64,000 bases of DNA from Hyphomicrobiales bacterium (lineage in GTDB: Bacteria > Pseudomonadota > Alphaproteobacteria > Rhizobiales > RI-29), in the NCBI GenBank assembly GCA_016125495.1, contig WGLQ01000015.1:62001-126000 (forward strand), read 5' to 3'. How positions within the stretch are numbered: position 1 is the first letter of the stretch; every line of letters begins with the position of its first letter. Below are positions 18,931 to 28,018 of the stretch, piece after piece. Under the pieces are notes generated by a model. That model saw only the letters and a list, made by a program, of their open reading frames with translations. It did no database searches and was not told the DNA's origin. Made by a program: the position numbers and the translations under genes.

Positions 18931-19070
18931 GATGCCTCCCAAGCTTGTCTCGGCCCCGATCGGATGCCGCCGCGAGAACGGCGACGTCCCGCAAGGGGTC
19001 CTTCGATGATCCTAGGGTCTCTGTGCTCCCGGCCGCCCATGATGGCAAGCCGGGGCCGGGCACTTCAGCG

Positions 19071-20576
19071 TTACGGCGGTCCGCGCCAGCCGGAAAGCCG
19101 CGACAGGAACAGCGTTCGCATGCCGCCGCCCGCACCGATGGGCGCCTCGACGGTGCCGAGATCCTCGACGACAGCGAACCGGGCATGGATATCGGCGCGC
19201 TCCTTGCGATGGTGGACCAGGAGCATCGGCTCGCCGTCGCCGGGTGCGAGTGCGGCGACCATCTCGTAGTGGTCGCGGAACCCGGGGCCATCACGCCAGG
19301 CGCGCACCGGGATCGGTCGGTCGCGGAGATAGTAGACGAGTTCGGCGAGCACGGCCCGGTCGTCGGCGAGGATCGTGGCGACCGGCCGTCCCTCAGCGGC
19401 AAGAGCATCGATGCGCTGCTCGAGGCGGTGGATCGCCTCGCTCCAGCCGAGCACGCGGGCGAAGGGGTCGGAGCGCGGGGGCAATGCCAGCAGGCCCGCC
19501 GTCGAGGTGCCGACAGCCAGCAGGCCGGCGAGCGCGAGGTGGATGGCGAGCGTCGCCCGGCGAGCCAGGACCGCCCCATCACGCAGCATGACGCTGGCAA
19601 CCAGGATGCTGGCGGGAACATAGGCGACCGCCGCCCAGTTGGCATGGGCGCGCGAGAGGAACGCCTGGAGTGTGACGGCAGCGATGACCGGGAGCGCGAG
19701 CAGCAGAAGCATGCGCTCGCTTTCGGAGATCGGTCGCGTGCCGCGGGCCCAGCGCCAGACGATGACGAGGAAGGCGGCGAACGTGACTGGCCCGAACACG
19801 CCGAACTGGGCAGCGAGGAACTCGAGCGCCTTGCCGGGCTTGAAGAGATCGCCGCCCCACTTGGCGTTGGCCGCCGTGTGGGAGAACGTCACACCGGAAT
19901 TCTGCCAGTTCCACCAGAGGTTCGGGGCGATGATGGCGAGCGCGACGGCGAGCGCGGCCGCGAGCTTGGGGCTTGCCAGCAGGCGACGGCGGCGGGGGGA
20001 GAGGGCGAGATAGAGCGCCGCGCAGCCGACGAAATAGGCCATCGCATACTTCGCCATGAGCCCGCCGCCGATGGCGACGCCGAGGAGCAGTGCGCTCGGC
20101 AAGTCCTCACGATCGAGGAATCGCACGAAGGCAAAGAGCGCGAGCGCGTAGAAGAACAGCAACGGTACATCCGTCGAGGCGATGCCCGAGGATACCGATA
20201 TGCCGGGCAAGGTGGCGAAGATCAGCCCCGACCAGAGCCCGGCGAGTGGCCCGGCGAGCCGCATGGCGGCCAGGAAAACGAGCGTCGCGGTGCCGGCATG
20301 GATGATCGGCGAGGCGAGGCGGATGCAGAACGCCGTCTCGCCGCAGACGTCCGTGACAGCCCGGATGATCCAGCCGATCAGCGGCGGCTTGGAAAAGTAG
20401 CCGAGTTGCAGACGCTCGCCCCAGAACCAATACTGGGCCTCGTCGAAGAAGAGATCGGTCCGATTGAATGCGAGGGCAACCACGCGAAACGCGAGCAGGC
20501 CAGCCATGGCGGCAAGGAACCACCAGAGGGCCTGGCGTGGCGAAAAGGCGCCTGCCGCCGCCGACGAGCCGACCAT
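19071..20576 (-). CDS. GT39-like (ArnT/PMT superfamily) membrane glycosyltransferase
   Basis: This 501-aa integral inner-membrane protein has about 10-12 helices. It is expected to transfer a sugar from a polyprenyl-phosphate donor to an envelope acceptor on the periplasmic side. The first periplasmic loop has the catalytic-type acidic motif FFDEAQYWFWGERLQLGYFS and the following KPPLIGW, as in ArnT and Glt-type GT39/GT83 enzymes. The C-terminal about 110 residues form a soluble domain (RPVATILADDRAVLAELVYY). The start ATG 20576 has GGGGGA upstream; the in-frame extension to 20777 is not membrane-like. It is divergent from a DPM1-type GT2 (20731) across 154 bp, a natural pair because the GT2 could make the lipid-linked sugar. 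Confidence 0.85.
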   Translation of the reverse strand: MVGSSAAAGAFSPRQALWWFLAAMAGLLAFRVVALAFNRTDLFFDEAQYWFWGERLQLGYFSKPPLIGWIIRAVTDVCGETAFCIRLASPIIHAGTATLVFLAAMRLAGPLAGLWSGLIFATLPGISVSSGIASTDVPLLFFYALALFAFVRFLDREDLPSALLLGVAIGGGLMAKYAMAYFVGCAALYLALSPRRRRLLASPKLAAALAVALAIIAPNLWWNWQNSGVTFSHTAANAKWGGDLFKPGKALEFLAAQFGVFGPVTFAAFLVIVWRWARGTRPISESERMLLLLALPVIAAVTLQAFLSRAHANWAAVAYVPASILVASVMLRDGAVLARRATLAIHLALAGLLAVGTSTAGLLALPPRSDPFARVLGWSEAIHRLEQRIDALAAEGRPVATILADDRAVLAELVYYLRDRPIPVRAWRDGPGFRDHYEMVAALAPGDGEPMLLVHHRKERADIHARFAVVEDLGTVEAPIGAGGGMRTLFLSRLSGWRGPP

Positions 20577-20730
20577 GTCCCGATCCCCCAACCCGGCCAC
20601 AGCCGGACGCAATGGCCTGGTGGCAATCCCTATAGGTGCTTGAGAGTGGCCTTGGAAGGCTGGTAAGGCAGGCGCGTCGAGCAGCCACCATCTTGCCGTC
20701 GCCGGCAGCCGGTCGAAGGGCCCGTCGTCC

Positions 20731-21489
20731 ATGCGCATGACCGTCGTCATTCCGGCGCTGAACGAGGCGGGCAACATCGGCCGCCTCGTCGAGGAGGCCT
20801 ATGGGGCAATTCCCGCCTCGATCCTCGGTGAGCTGATCGTGGTCGACGATGGCAGCGACGATTCGACGCCGGACGAAGTCATGGGGCTCATCGCCAGCGG
20901 CCGCCACCCGGGCCTGCGCCTCCTGCGCCATGCCAGGCGTTGCGGCCAGAGCACGGCGATCCGTTCGGGCATTCTCGCCGCCAGCCATCCCGTGATCGGC
21001 ACGCTCGACGGCGACGGCCAGAACGATCCGGCCGATCTGCCGCGTCTCATAGCCAAACTCGGCTCGCCCGGCGGCACGGGCCCGGCCCTCGTCGGCGGGG
21101 TACGCGTCAACCGCAAGGCCGAGGGCTCCAAGCGCCTCGCCTCCAAGGCCGCCAACTGGATCCGTGACGCGGTGTTGCGTGACCGCTGCCCCGACACCGG
21201 CTGCGGCACCAAGGTCTTCCACCGCGACGCCTTCCTGAGGCTACCGTTCTTCACCAGCCTGCACCGCTATCTGCCGGCCTTCTTCATCACCTATGGCCAC
21301 GAAGTCGCCTACGAGCCGGTGAACGACCGGCCGCGGACGGTCGGCAAGTCGAAGTATTCCAATCTCGTTCGCGCCCTGGTCGGCCTCTACGATCTCTTCG
21401 GGGTGAGCTGGCTCAGACGGCGCACGCGCGTGCCCGAGGTCGTCGAACCGGCAACGAGCGCGGCCGCGGCCGCCCGCGGCGAGGCCTGA
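20731..21489 (+). CDS. GT2 glycosyltransferase (dolichol/polyprenol-phosphate sugar synthase-like)
   Basis: This 252-aa GT-A fold enzyme resembles DPM1 and the catalytic half of ArnC. Motifs are VVIPALNEAGNIGRLVEEA at the N-terminus, LIVVDDGSDDSTPD (nucleotide-sugar/metal loop), and TLDGDGQNDPADLPRLI, where DxD-like D-G-D-G and Q-N-D-P are the family signature. The acceptor-side stretch is SLHRYLPAFFITYGHEVAY. There are no C-terminal membrane helices, so it is cytosolic and probably membrane-associated. It should make a polyprenyl-phosphate sugar used by a GT39 such as the divergent neighbour. The TVP38 gene follows after 5 nt, so they are cotranscribed. Confidence 0.88.
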   Translation: MRMTVVIPALNEAGNIGRLVEEAYGAIPASILGELIVVDDGSDDSTPDEVMGLIASGRHPGLRLLRHARRCGQSTAIRSGILAASHPVIGTLDGDGQNDPADLPRLIAKLGSPGGTGPALVGGVRVNRKAEGSKRLASKAANWIRDAVLRDRCPDTGCGTKVFHRDAFLRLPFFTSLHRYLPAFFITYGHEVAYEPVNDRPRTVGKSKYSNLVRALVGLYDLFGVSWLRRRTRVPEVVEPATSAAAAARGEA

Positions 21490-21494
21490 CCAGA

Positions 21495-22223
21495 ATGCCG
21501 ACGACCACGCCCGAGCGCCGCCGCTTCGACCTCGAAACGCTGAAGGCCGTGGCCTGGGCACTCATCGCCATTGCCGCCGTTTCAGCGCTCTTCATCGTCG
21601 TCGGCCGGATCATCGGTTTCGAACAGGACGGGATGCTGGCGCAGTTTTTCGGCCAATTGCGCGAGAGCTGGCTGGCGCTGCCGGCCGTCGTCCTCGTCTT
21701 CGTGCTGGCGGCCCTCGTCGGGGCCCCGCAGTTCCTCCTCATCGCCGTGACGGTGGCGGCGTTCGGGCCGCTCGCTGGGTTCCTCTATTCCTACATCGCC
21801 ACCCTCGTCAGTGCCTCGATCAACTTCGAGGCGGCCCGCCGGCTCGGCACCCGCTGGCTGGAACGACGCGCGCTACGGCGGCTCGAGGGGCTGCGCGAGC
21901 GGATCGGCGACCAGGGGTTCTATGCCGCGATGCTGGTGCGGATCGTGCCCTCGGCGCCCTTCGTCGTGGTCAATGCCGCGCTCGGGCTTTCGCGAACCCC
22001 CTATCTCGCATTCATCGCGGGCACCGCCGTCGGCATCATTCCGAAAACGGCCCTCATCGCGCTGCTCGGGAAGGTCGTCGAACAGGCTATTGCCGGCGAG
22101 GCTCGGGCGATCGTGACGCTCGTCGGGGCAGCGGCCCTCTGGCTGGCGCTGGTGGTCGGCGCCCGGGCGCTGGTGCGCGCCCAGCTCGGGCGGCGGCGCG
22201 GGACGGGGACCGGGGGCACCTGA
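21495..22223 (+). CDS. TVP38/TMEM64 (DedA superfamily) membrane protein
   Basis: This 242-aa polytopic protein contains the SNARE-associated/VTT domain. The core runs ALVGAPQFLLIAVTVAAFGP then LYSYIATLVSASINFEAARR. The R-x-x-P motif is in AMLVRIVPSAPFVVVNAALG followed by LSRTPYLAFIAGTAVGIIPK. VTT proteins act in lipid scrambling or undecaprenyl-phosphate recycling in studied cases. A role in flipping the polyprenyl carrier used by the adjacent GT2/GT39 pair is plausible but inferred. It starts 5 nt after the GT2 stop. Confidence 0.85.
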   Translation: MPTTTPERRRFDLETLKAVAWALIAIAAVSALFIVVGRIIGFEQDGMLAQFFGQLRESWLALPAVVLVFVLAALVGAPQFLLIAVTVAAFGPLAGFLYSYIATLVSASINFEAARRLGTRWLERRALRRLEGLRERIGDQGFYAAMLVRIVPSAPFVVVNAALGLSRTPYLAFIAGTAVGIIPKTALIALLGKVVEQAIAGEARAIVTLVGAAALWLALVVGARALVRAQLGRRRGTGTGGT

Positions 22224-22369
22224 ACCACCCGGCTCAGAGAGCGGATCACGAATCCGTCAGATGCCGCGCTCGGGCCATCCTTGCTAAGCAGGCTGATGAA
22301 ACGCTGGCCCGGTCGCTCCTTGCCCGCCGCTGCGAACCCTTGCGCCAACCTGCTCCCGAGAGGTCCCAT

Positions 22370-22858
22370 ATGCCGATGTTCCGCCGACTCCGCCTCACGC
22401 TCGCCCTTGCCGCGTGCCTCGCACTGCCGATCGCCTTCGGCGCTGCCCCCTCCCAAGCCGACGATGGCACCGTCACTCTCGGGCCCTCGGCCCACGACGT
22501 CGCCACGACCGCCGACCGAATGCAGGCCGCCATCGAGAGCAAAGGTGCCAAGGTGATGGCGCGGATCGATCATGCGGCCGGGGCCCAGTCGGCTGGCCTC
22601 GAGCTGGCGCCGACGACGCTGCTGATCTTCGGTAACCCGAAGCTCGGCACCGGCCTGATGCAGGCCAACCCCCATATCGCCCTCGAGTTGCCGTTGCGCG
22701 CCCTGATCTGGCAGGACAAGGACGGCAAGGTCTGGGTGACCTACAATAATCCCTCCTACCTCCAGAACCGCTTCGCCATGTCCGCGCAGGAAGAGACCTT
22801 CAAGCGGATGGCCGGTGCGCTCAACGGATTTGCGGGCGCGGCGATCGCCGGCCAGTGA
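22370..22858 (+). CDS. Exported DUF302 protein
   Basis: This 162-aa protein has a signal peptide MPMFRRLRLTLALAACLALP with cleavage near PSQA-DDG. A DUF302 domain follows: SAHDVATTADRMQAAIESKG, VMARIDHAAGAQSAGLELAP, and the family signature TTLLIFGNPKLGTGLMQANP. The end runs DKDGKVWVTYNNPSYLQNRF. DUF302 proteins are small dimeric alpha/beta proteins with no firm function. ATG 22370 has GAGAGG upstream; an in-frame TTG at 22340 would add ten residues before the signal and is not preferred. It stands alone. Confidence 0.85.
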   Translation: MPMFRRLRLTLALAACLALPIAFGAAPSQADDGTVTLGPSAHDVATTADRMQAAIESKGAKVMARIDHAAGAQSAGLELAPTTLLIFGNPKLGTGLMQANPHIALELPLRALIWQDKDGKVWVTYNNPSYLQNRFAMSAQEETFKRMAGALNGFAGAAIAGQ

Positions 22859-22951
22859 TGCCGGTCGCGTCCCCCAGGCGTTCGATGAGAGGTGTGGCGG
22901 GCGGCATGCGGTGGGTGTAGCCTGCCGCCGCCAGCAAAGCGGGAGGGGCGG

Positions 22952-23953
22952 TTGTCGCGGATCGAAATCGAATATCTCGGCGGCCCCGAAGTCGAACAGC
23001 TCGCACTGAGCAACGACGAAATCCTCGCTGCCGTCGAGGCGGGGCTCGTTGCGGCCGGTCGCGGTGAGACCGTGATCGAACCGCGCATGCACCTGATGCC
23101 GGGCGGCGACATCAATGGCCATTTCAATGTGCTGCGCGGTTACGTCGCCCCGCTCGGCTATGCAGGGGTCAAGATCGTCGGCGACTTCGTCGACAATTAC
23201 CAGAGGGGTCTGCCCTCCGAGATGGCCCTGCTCAATCTTTTTTGTCCGCGAACCGGGGCGCCGCGGGCGGTTATCGATGCCGCCGGCATCACGGACATGC
23301 GCACCGGCGCTCTCACGGCCCTCGGTGCCAAGTGGCTCGGTCCCCGCTCGCCCCGCATCCTCGGTCATGTCGGCGCGCGCGGCACCGCCTACTGGAACGT
23401 CCGGCTGCTCGACCATCTCTTCGATTTCGCGGAAATCCGCGTCCACTCGCGCCGGCCGGAAAGCCGCAACGCGTTCGCCGAGCGCCTCTCGCGCGACCTC
23501 GGCAAGAAGGTGGTCGCGACCGACGACTGGCGGAGCTGCCTCGAGGGCGCGGACATCCAGGTGGAAGCCTCACGGCTCGCCTCGCCGACGCCGCTGTTCG
23601 AGACGGCTTGGGTGCGGCCCGGCACGCTCGTCGTGCCCTATGGCACGATGAGTGCGCTCCCGCTCGATTTCGTCGACGTCTTCGACAAGCTCGTCATGGA
23701 CGACCTCGGGCAGATGGCGGCTGGTCCCTTCGGGGCGCTGCGCCCGCACATCAACGCCGGCAAGGTCACGCGCGAGAGCTTTCACGCCGAAATCGGGGAG
23801 ATCGCGGCGGGCCGCAAACCGGGCCGCGAGAATGACGGGGAGACCATCCTCTTCTGGCACCGCGGACTGGCGACCAGCGACATCGCGCTCGGGGCGGCGA
23901 TGCTGGAAAAGGCGCGCGGAATGGGACTCGTCAAATCGCTCGTCTACCGCTAG
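22952..23953 (+). CDS. Ornithine cyclodeaminase / mu-crystallin family protein
   Basis: This 333-aa NAD(P)-binding protein has the ornithine cyclodeaminase fold. The substrate domain has VIEPRMHLMPGGDINGHFNV and the conserved lysine in AGVKIVGDFVDNYQRGLPSE. The Rossmann domain has ILGHVGARGTAYWNVRLL (G-x-x-G-x-G variant) and IRVHSRRPESRNAFAERLS. The late segment KLVMDDLGQMAAGPFG is typical. The family includes alanine dehydrogenases, ketimine reductases and cyclodeaminases; which one cannot be told. The start is TTG at 22952, chosen from the GGGAGGGG site about 6 nt before it. The 20-residue in-frame extension lacks family similarity. The NUDIX gene follows 19 nt later. Confidence 0.85.
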   Translation: MSRIEIEYLGGPEVEQLALSNDEILAAVEAGLVAAGRGETVIEPRMHLMPGGDINGHFNVLRGYVAPLGYAGVKIVGDFVDNYQRGLPSEMALLNLFCPRTGAPRAVIDAAGITDMRTGALTALGAKWLGPRSPRILGHVGARGTAYWNVRLLDHLFDFAEIRVHSRRPESRNAFAERLSRDLGKKVVATDDWRSCLEGADIQVEASRLASPTPLFETAWVRPGTLVVPYGTMSALPLDFVDVFDKLVMDDLGQMAAGPFGALRPHINAGKVTRESFHAEIGEIAAGRKPGRENDGETILFWHRGLATSDIALGAAMLEKARGMGLVKSLVYR

Positions 23954-23972
23954 GCGAGGGAGGCGAAACGCG

Positions 23973-24470
23973 GTGGTGAGCAGCCCCCCTTCCGACCCGA
24001 TGCGCGCGATCGCCATCGACGTGCATCGCGGCGAACCGGACGCTTTCACGCGTGGCCCCCTCGTCAAGGCGACCGCCGGGGCGGTGCTCGTCGGGGACTG
24101 CGGCTCATTCCTCCTCCAGCAGCGCGACGACGTGCCGGGGATCGACCATCCGGGCCTCATCGGCCTCTTTGGCGGGCACGTCGAGCCAGGGGAGGGATTT
24201 CGGGCCTGCGTCGCTCGCGAGGTGGCCGAGGAGACCGGCCATGCGGCTGATCCGGATGCCTTCGAGATACTGACCGACCTACGGTTCGCCGACCCCGAGC
24301 GGGGCGAACTGGCGGTCGGCCTTTTCCTTCTTTCAAATGTGCCGACGGCCCGCCTCCAGGTGAGTGAGGGACGGCTTTTCACAGTCCCCCGATCGCAAGC
24401 GGGCACGCATTTCCCTCGCATGACGCCGGTCACCGCACTCGCCCTGCGTCTCGCGCTCGCGCGCTTCTGA
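23973..24470 (+). CDS. NUDIX hydrolase
   Basis: This 165-aa hydrolase of nucleoside diphosphates linked to another moiety has a complete NUDIX box: GHVEPGE, GFRACVA, REVAEETGHA fits G-x5-E-x7-R-E-U-x-E-E-x-G-U. AVLVGDCGSFLLQQRDDVPG is the first beta strand pair before the box. The substrate is unknown. The start was set at GTG 23973 with GGGAGG 9 nt upstream; GTG 23976 and ATG 24000 are in-frame alternatives. It follows the OCD-family gene in a short operon and is convergent with the surface-protein locus. Confidence 0.85.
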   Translation: MVSSPPSDPMRAIAIDVHRGEPDAFTRGPLVKATAGAVLVGDCGSFLLQQRDDVPGIDHPGLIGLFGGHVEPGEGFRACVAREVAEETGHAADPDAFEILTDLRFADPERGELAVGLFLLSNVPTARLQVSEGRLFTVPRSQAGTHFPRMTPVTALALRLALARF

Positions 24471-24505
24471 AACGTCTGCCAACGCCACGGACGTGCAGGT
24501 CCCCG

Positions 24506-27500
24506 TCACGGGTCGAGCTGCACCCTGAACCGCACCTCGCCCGACGTACCCGGTGTCATGGAGCCCGTGCAGACCCATTCGAGGGGCCCACGATAGCCCG
24601 CCGCCCCTCCCCCGGCCGGTGTGACGACGGTGCAGGTCATGCCGGCGGGCGTTGCCGTGATCGCCGGGAGCGCTGCGGAAAGGGATGTGAAGACCGGCGT
24701 CTTGTCGAGGACGCGGACATCGAAGGCCGGTCCCTTGCCAGGGTTGGTGAAGACGACGGAATATTCCAGCACTTCGCCGGGCCGGGCAGCGTTCGAGCTT
24801 CCGAACGAACCTGCCTGCGTGACGTTGCGCACGCGCTTGGCGATCTCCACTTCCGCGCGCTCGACGACGGTGACGGCGTCCGTGTTGCGCTCCTCGTCCG
24901 TCACGGCCGTGGATGTGAAAGCGGTTTGCGCCAGCACATCGTAGCCGAGCGTCGCGCCTTCCGGAGCCCCGGCCGCAACGACGACGCGGACGAGGAGGCA
25001 GACCACGTCGCCGGCAGCAACGGCAACGGGAGCCGCGACGGGACCTTCTCCGGCACCGACGGCGCCGTTGCAGTCGGCATCCAGAAAGAGCGTGGTGGAA
25101 AACGCCACCGGCGGCGCGCCGGTGAGGTCGGCGAGGGAGAAGGTTACGGCGGCGGCGCTGCTCGCGGTGTAGGTGTGGGCGAGCAGCAGCGTGCTGCCCG
25201 CCGTTGCGCTCGAGGCCCGCGAGACCGTCAGGGTCGGTTCGGCGATCTCGCCGAAATCGATCCCCGCGTAGGTCACGACCGCGGCCGGCGTGAAGGTTAT
25301 CTCCCCATCCGTCGTGGAGGGATTGACGAGACCGGGCAAGGCGCCGGGACGCTCCGATATGCGCAGGTGCGCCGCCGCAAGCCCCGTGCGGAGCGTCACC
25401 GCACTCCCGACCGCGGCCGGTGCGAGCACGATGCGATAGCTTCCGTCGCCGGCCGTCGTGGCCGAGCCGAGCAAGCCGCCCCCGCCATCGAACGCCTCGA
25501 CCTGGAGCCCGCCGAGACCGGTTTCACTCCCGTTGACAACGGCGTCGTGCGCGGTACCGCCTCCCGCGCCATTGTCGGCAAAGATGCGACCCTCGACGAC
25601 CAGATCGGTGCGAACGACGGTGACCTCCGCCTCGTCGTCGTCGGCGATCGTGTCGCCGAGATCGTCGTCGCCGAAGGAGAACGCCGGATCGCTGTCCGGA
25701 TCGCTCCGATCGCTCGCCGTGATCTCGGCGCGGTTCGTCAGGTCGCCCGTCGGGAGCACCGTGGCGACGATCTGGAGCGAGGCGGAGCCTCCGGCCGACA
25801 CGGCACCGACGGTCCAAAGTCCCGTCGCAGGATCGTACGTTCCGGCGCCCGCATGCGAGACGTAGGCGAGGCCGGAGGGGAGCCTGTCGGTGACCTCGAC
25901 GGCGCCAACCGCTGCCGGACCCGCGTTGGCGACGTTCAGCGTGTAGGTCACGGTTCCACCCGTTGCCGGTGTCGGATCATCGACTGTCTTGTGCAGCGAA
26001 AGGTCGGCGGTCGAGATGGGACAGATGTTGTTTGCCGCTAGTTCGACCTGCTGGACCGTGAGAGCAAAACCGCTCGTCACGTGGATCAGGCGCCTGTCGC
26101 CGGACGGCTCGGGGTCTCCAGGATTTGCCTCCACGCTCCCGGTATATGTGCCACCGGGCGAGGCGATCGCTGCAGCCGTGGCGACCGCGGCGTTGAAGGA
26201 GACGAACGAAAAGGTCGCACCCTGGCTCTTCATCGAGTTGTAGGTCGTAAAATTCGAACCGTCTCCCAGCTCCTCCGCCGAACCGGCCAGGTCGATCATC
26301 ACCGAGCAGCACGGCACCGCGGCATCGCGGACGGCATCGGTGAAGACGAGGACGTGCAGCGGGTTGGTCGTGGCCCTGTCCAGTTCCTTGATGGGGCTCG
26401 CGATCAGGGGCACGGTGCTCAACGCATTTCCGTCGAGCGCGTAGCGCAGGTGGTGGATGGCTCCCGCCATGTAGTCCTGGATGTAGCTGGTGTTGAATGC
26501 ACCACCGGTTCCGAACTGACGGATCGGCGCGCTCACCGGGGCGCTCGAGAAGTTGCGCTCGATGTAGACGTACTGGCCTCCATCCGTCGCGGCCGTCGTT
26601 GTAGGCCCGCCATAGTGTGCGATCGCGATGCGATGGTTGGGATTGCGTGAGAGGAATTCGGCGGCGACGCTCGTGATCGCCGTCTGCATCTGGGCATATT
26701 CTGCCGGCGAGATCGAGCCGGAGTTGTCGAGGATGAAGAGCGCATCGGTGCCCGCTTCGCACTGTGCGCCACCGCCGGCGATCGGGCCGGGCGGAGCGAG
26801 CGAGGCCGTGATCACGAGGCTCGTCTCGTCGTCGTCGGCGATGCCGTCGCTGCGATCATCCACCGTGAAACCGGCGTTGGTGGAGGAATCGGGGTCCGCG
26901 AGACTCGTCGAAATGATCTCCGCTTCGAATGTCGCGCTACCTGCCACGGTCACGTCGAGCGTCAAGACGATCTGGGCACTGCCACCCGCCGGAATAGCGC
27001 CGATCGACCAGACGCCGGTTCCGCTGAGATAGGTGCCGGTTCCAGCCTGGCCGGCCAAGCCATAGCCCACGGGAAGCGGAAGTCTCGCGGCGACGCCGGT
27101 TGCGGCATTCGGTCCGGCGTTCGAGACCGTGAGGGTCAGTGTCGTCTGTCCACCGACACTCGGGGTCGCGTTCGATGTCACCGCGGCAATCGAAAGGTCA
27201 GCGGTTGCATCATAGGAGGCGAAACACTGGGGATTGAGCAGGCGGCCCGAGAGCGCATCGGCCGCGAACTTGAAGACGTTGACGACGAACTTGGCCTGAT
27301 CGCTCACTGCCGTCGGTCCGGTCCCGATCGCGCCCGAGCCCGAGTTGCCGAACATGTCGGCGTCGGCCGTGAAGATGAACTTGGGCGTTGTCAGGCTGTC
27401 GGTGGTGGCCGCCGCCGAACCGCCGACGTTGTGCGTTGCAAGCACGCTGTCGGTAGGAACCGTGCCGATCGAGGTGGAGGCACCGCCGAACGTCGCAACC

Positions 27501-28018
27501 CCGAGTGCGCCGCCGCACGTCAGCGGGTTGTAGGAGAGGAGAGAATTTATCGAAACGCCGCCGTTCGCGATCGAGGTCAGGGAGCGACCGAACTGCAGGC
27601 ATGTGTTGTTGGTCGGATAGTCGCAACCGCCGATCACGAAGCGATTGCCGGCGTTCGCCCAGCTGAAGACCTCCGCACCCTCGGTGGCGTTCATCTGTGG
27701 AGAACCACCGCCGATGAATATGTCGCAGCCGGTCGATGCGAGATTGACCGCGGTGATGGTGGGAAGAGACGAAAAGACGAAGCTCTCCGGCGCGGCCGAA
27801 CCCGAGGACCCGAAGTAGGCGGGATTCTCCAGCTTGGCGCGTGCGTTGGCGAGAATGGCGAGGTTCATGTCGAGCTCGCTGTTCTGCTTGGCGCAGACCC
27901 TGTAGGTCTGGGCGAGAGCCTGACCTGGAGCGGCGAGGCTCAGAAGGACGAAGAGCAGGAGCCCCGCCAGGACGCTCGCGGCGAGACCGCCACAACGGAA
28001 TTTCTCAGCCATTGCCAT
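24506..28018 (-). CDS. Secreted DUF11-repeat protein with von Willebrand A domain
   Basis: This 1170-aa exported protein has signal peptide MAMAEKFRCGGLAASVLAGL plus LLFVLLSLAAPGQALAQ. Residues ~38-260 look like a class I glutamine-amidotransferase/ThuA-like fold (GCDIFIGGGSPQMNATEG, RFVIGGCDY); low confidence. A DUF11 repeat lies at ~275-390. A VWA domain (~430-650) has the MIDAS motif DNSGS in ALFILDNSGSISPAEYAQ and VFTDAVRDA. A second DUF11 is at ~670-790 and a SdrD-B/CNA-B-like domain at ~805-870 (GGLQVEAFDGGGGLLGSATT). The terminal DUF11-like module ends GEVRFRVQLDP. ATG 28018 has GGGGAG and overlaps the upstream stop (TGATG). It is probably cell-surface adhesive; the partner is unknown. 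Confidence 0.8.
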   Translation of the reverse strand: MAMAEKFRCGGLAASVLAGLLLFVLLSLAAPGQALAQTYRVCAKQNSELDMNLAILANARAKLENPAYFGSSGSAAPESFVFSSLPTITAVNLASTGCDIFIGGGSPQMNATEGAEVFSWANAGNRFVIGGCDYPTNNTCLQFGRSLTSIANGGVSINSLLSYNPLTCGGALGVATFGGASTSIGTVPTDSVLATHNVGGSAAATTDSLTTPKFIFTADADMFGNSGSGAIGTGPTAVSDQAKFVVNVFKFAADALSGRLLNPQCFASYDATADLSIAAVTSNATPSVGGQTTLTLTVSNAGPNAATGVAARLPLPVGYGLAGQAGTGTYLSGTGVWSIGAIPAGGSAQIVLTLDVTVAGSATFEAEIISTSLADPDSSTNAGFTVDDRSDGIADDDETSLVITASLAPPGPIAGGGAQCEAGTDALFILDNSGSISPAEYAQMQTAITSVAAEFLSRNPNHRIAIAHYGGPTTTAATDGGQYVYIERNFSSAPVSAPIRQFGTGGAFNTSYIQDYMAGAIHHLRYALDGNALSTVPLIASPIKELDRATTNPLHVLVFTDAVRDAAVPCCSVMIDLAGSAEELGDGSNFTTYNSMKSQGATFSFVSFNAAVATAAAIASPGGTYTGSVEANPGDPEPSGDRRLIHVTSGFALTVQQVELAANNICPISTADLSLHKTVDDPTPATGGTVTYTLNVANAGPAAVGAVEVTDRLPSGLAYVSHAGAGTYDPATGLWTVGAVSAGGSASLQIVATVLPTGDLTNRAEITASDRSDPDSDPAFSFGDDDLGDTIADDDEAEVTVVRTDLVVEGRIFADNGAGGGTAHDAVVNGSETGLGGLQVEAFDGGGGLLGSATTAGDGSYRIVLAPAAVGSAVTLRTGLAAAHLRISERPGALPGLVNPSTTDGEITFTPAAVVTYAGIDFGEIAEPTLTVSRASSATAGSTLLLAHTYTASSAAAVTFSLADLTGAPPVAFSTTLFLDADCNGAVGAGEGPVAAPVAVAAGDVVCLLVRVVVAAGAPEGATLGYDVLAQTAFTSTAVTDEERNTDAVTVVERAEVEIAKRVRNVTQAGSFGSSNAARPGEVLEYSVVFTNPGKGPAFDVRVLDKTPVFTSLSAALPAITATPAGMTCTVVTPAGGGAAGYRGPLEWVCTGSMTPGTSGEVRFRVQLDP

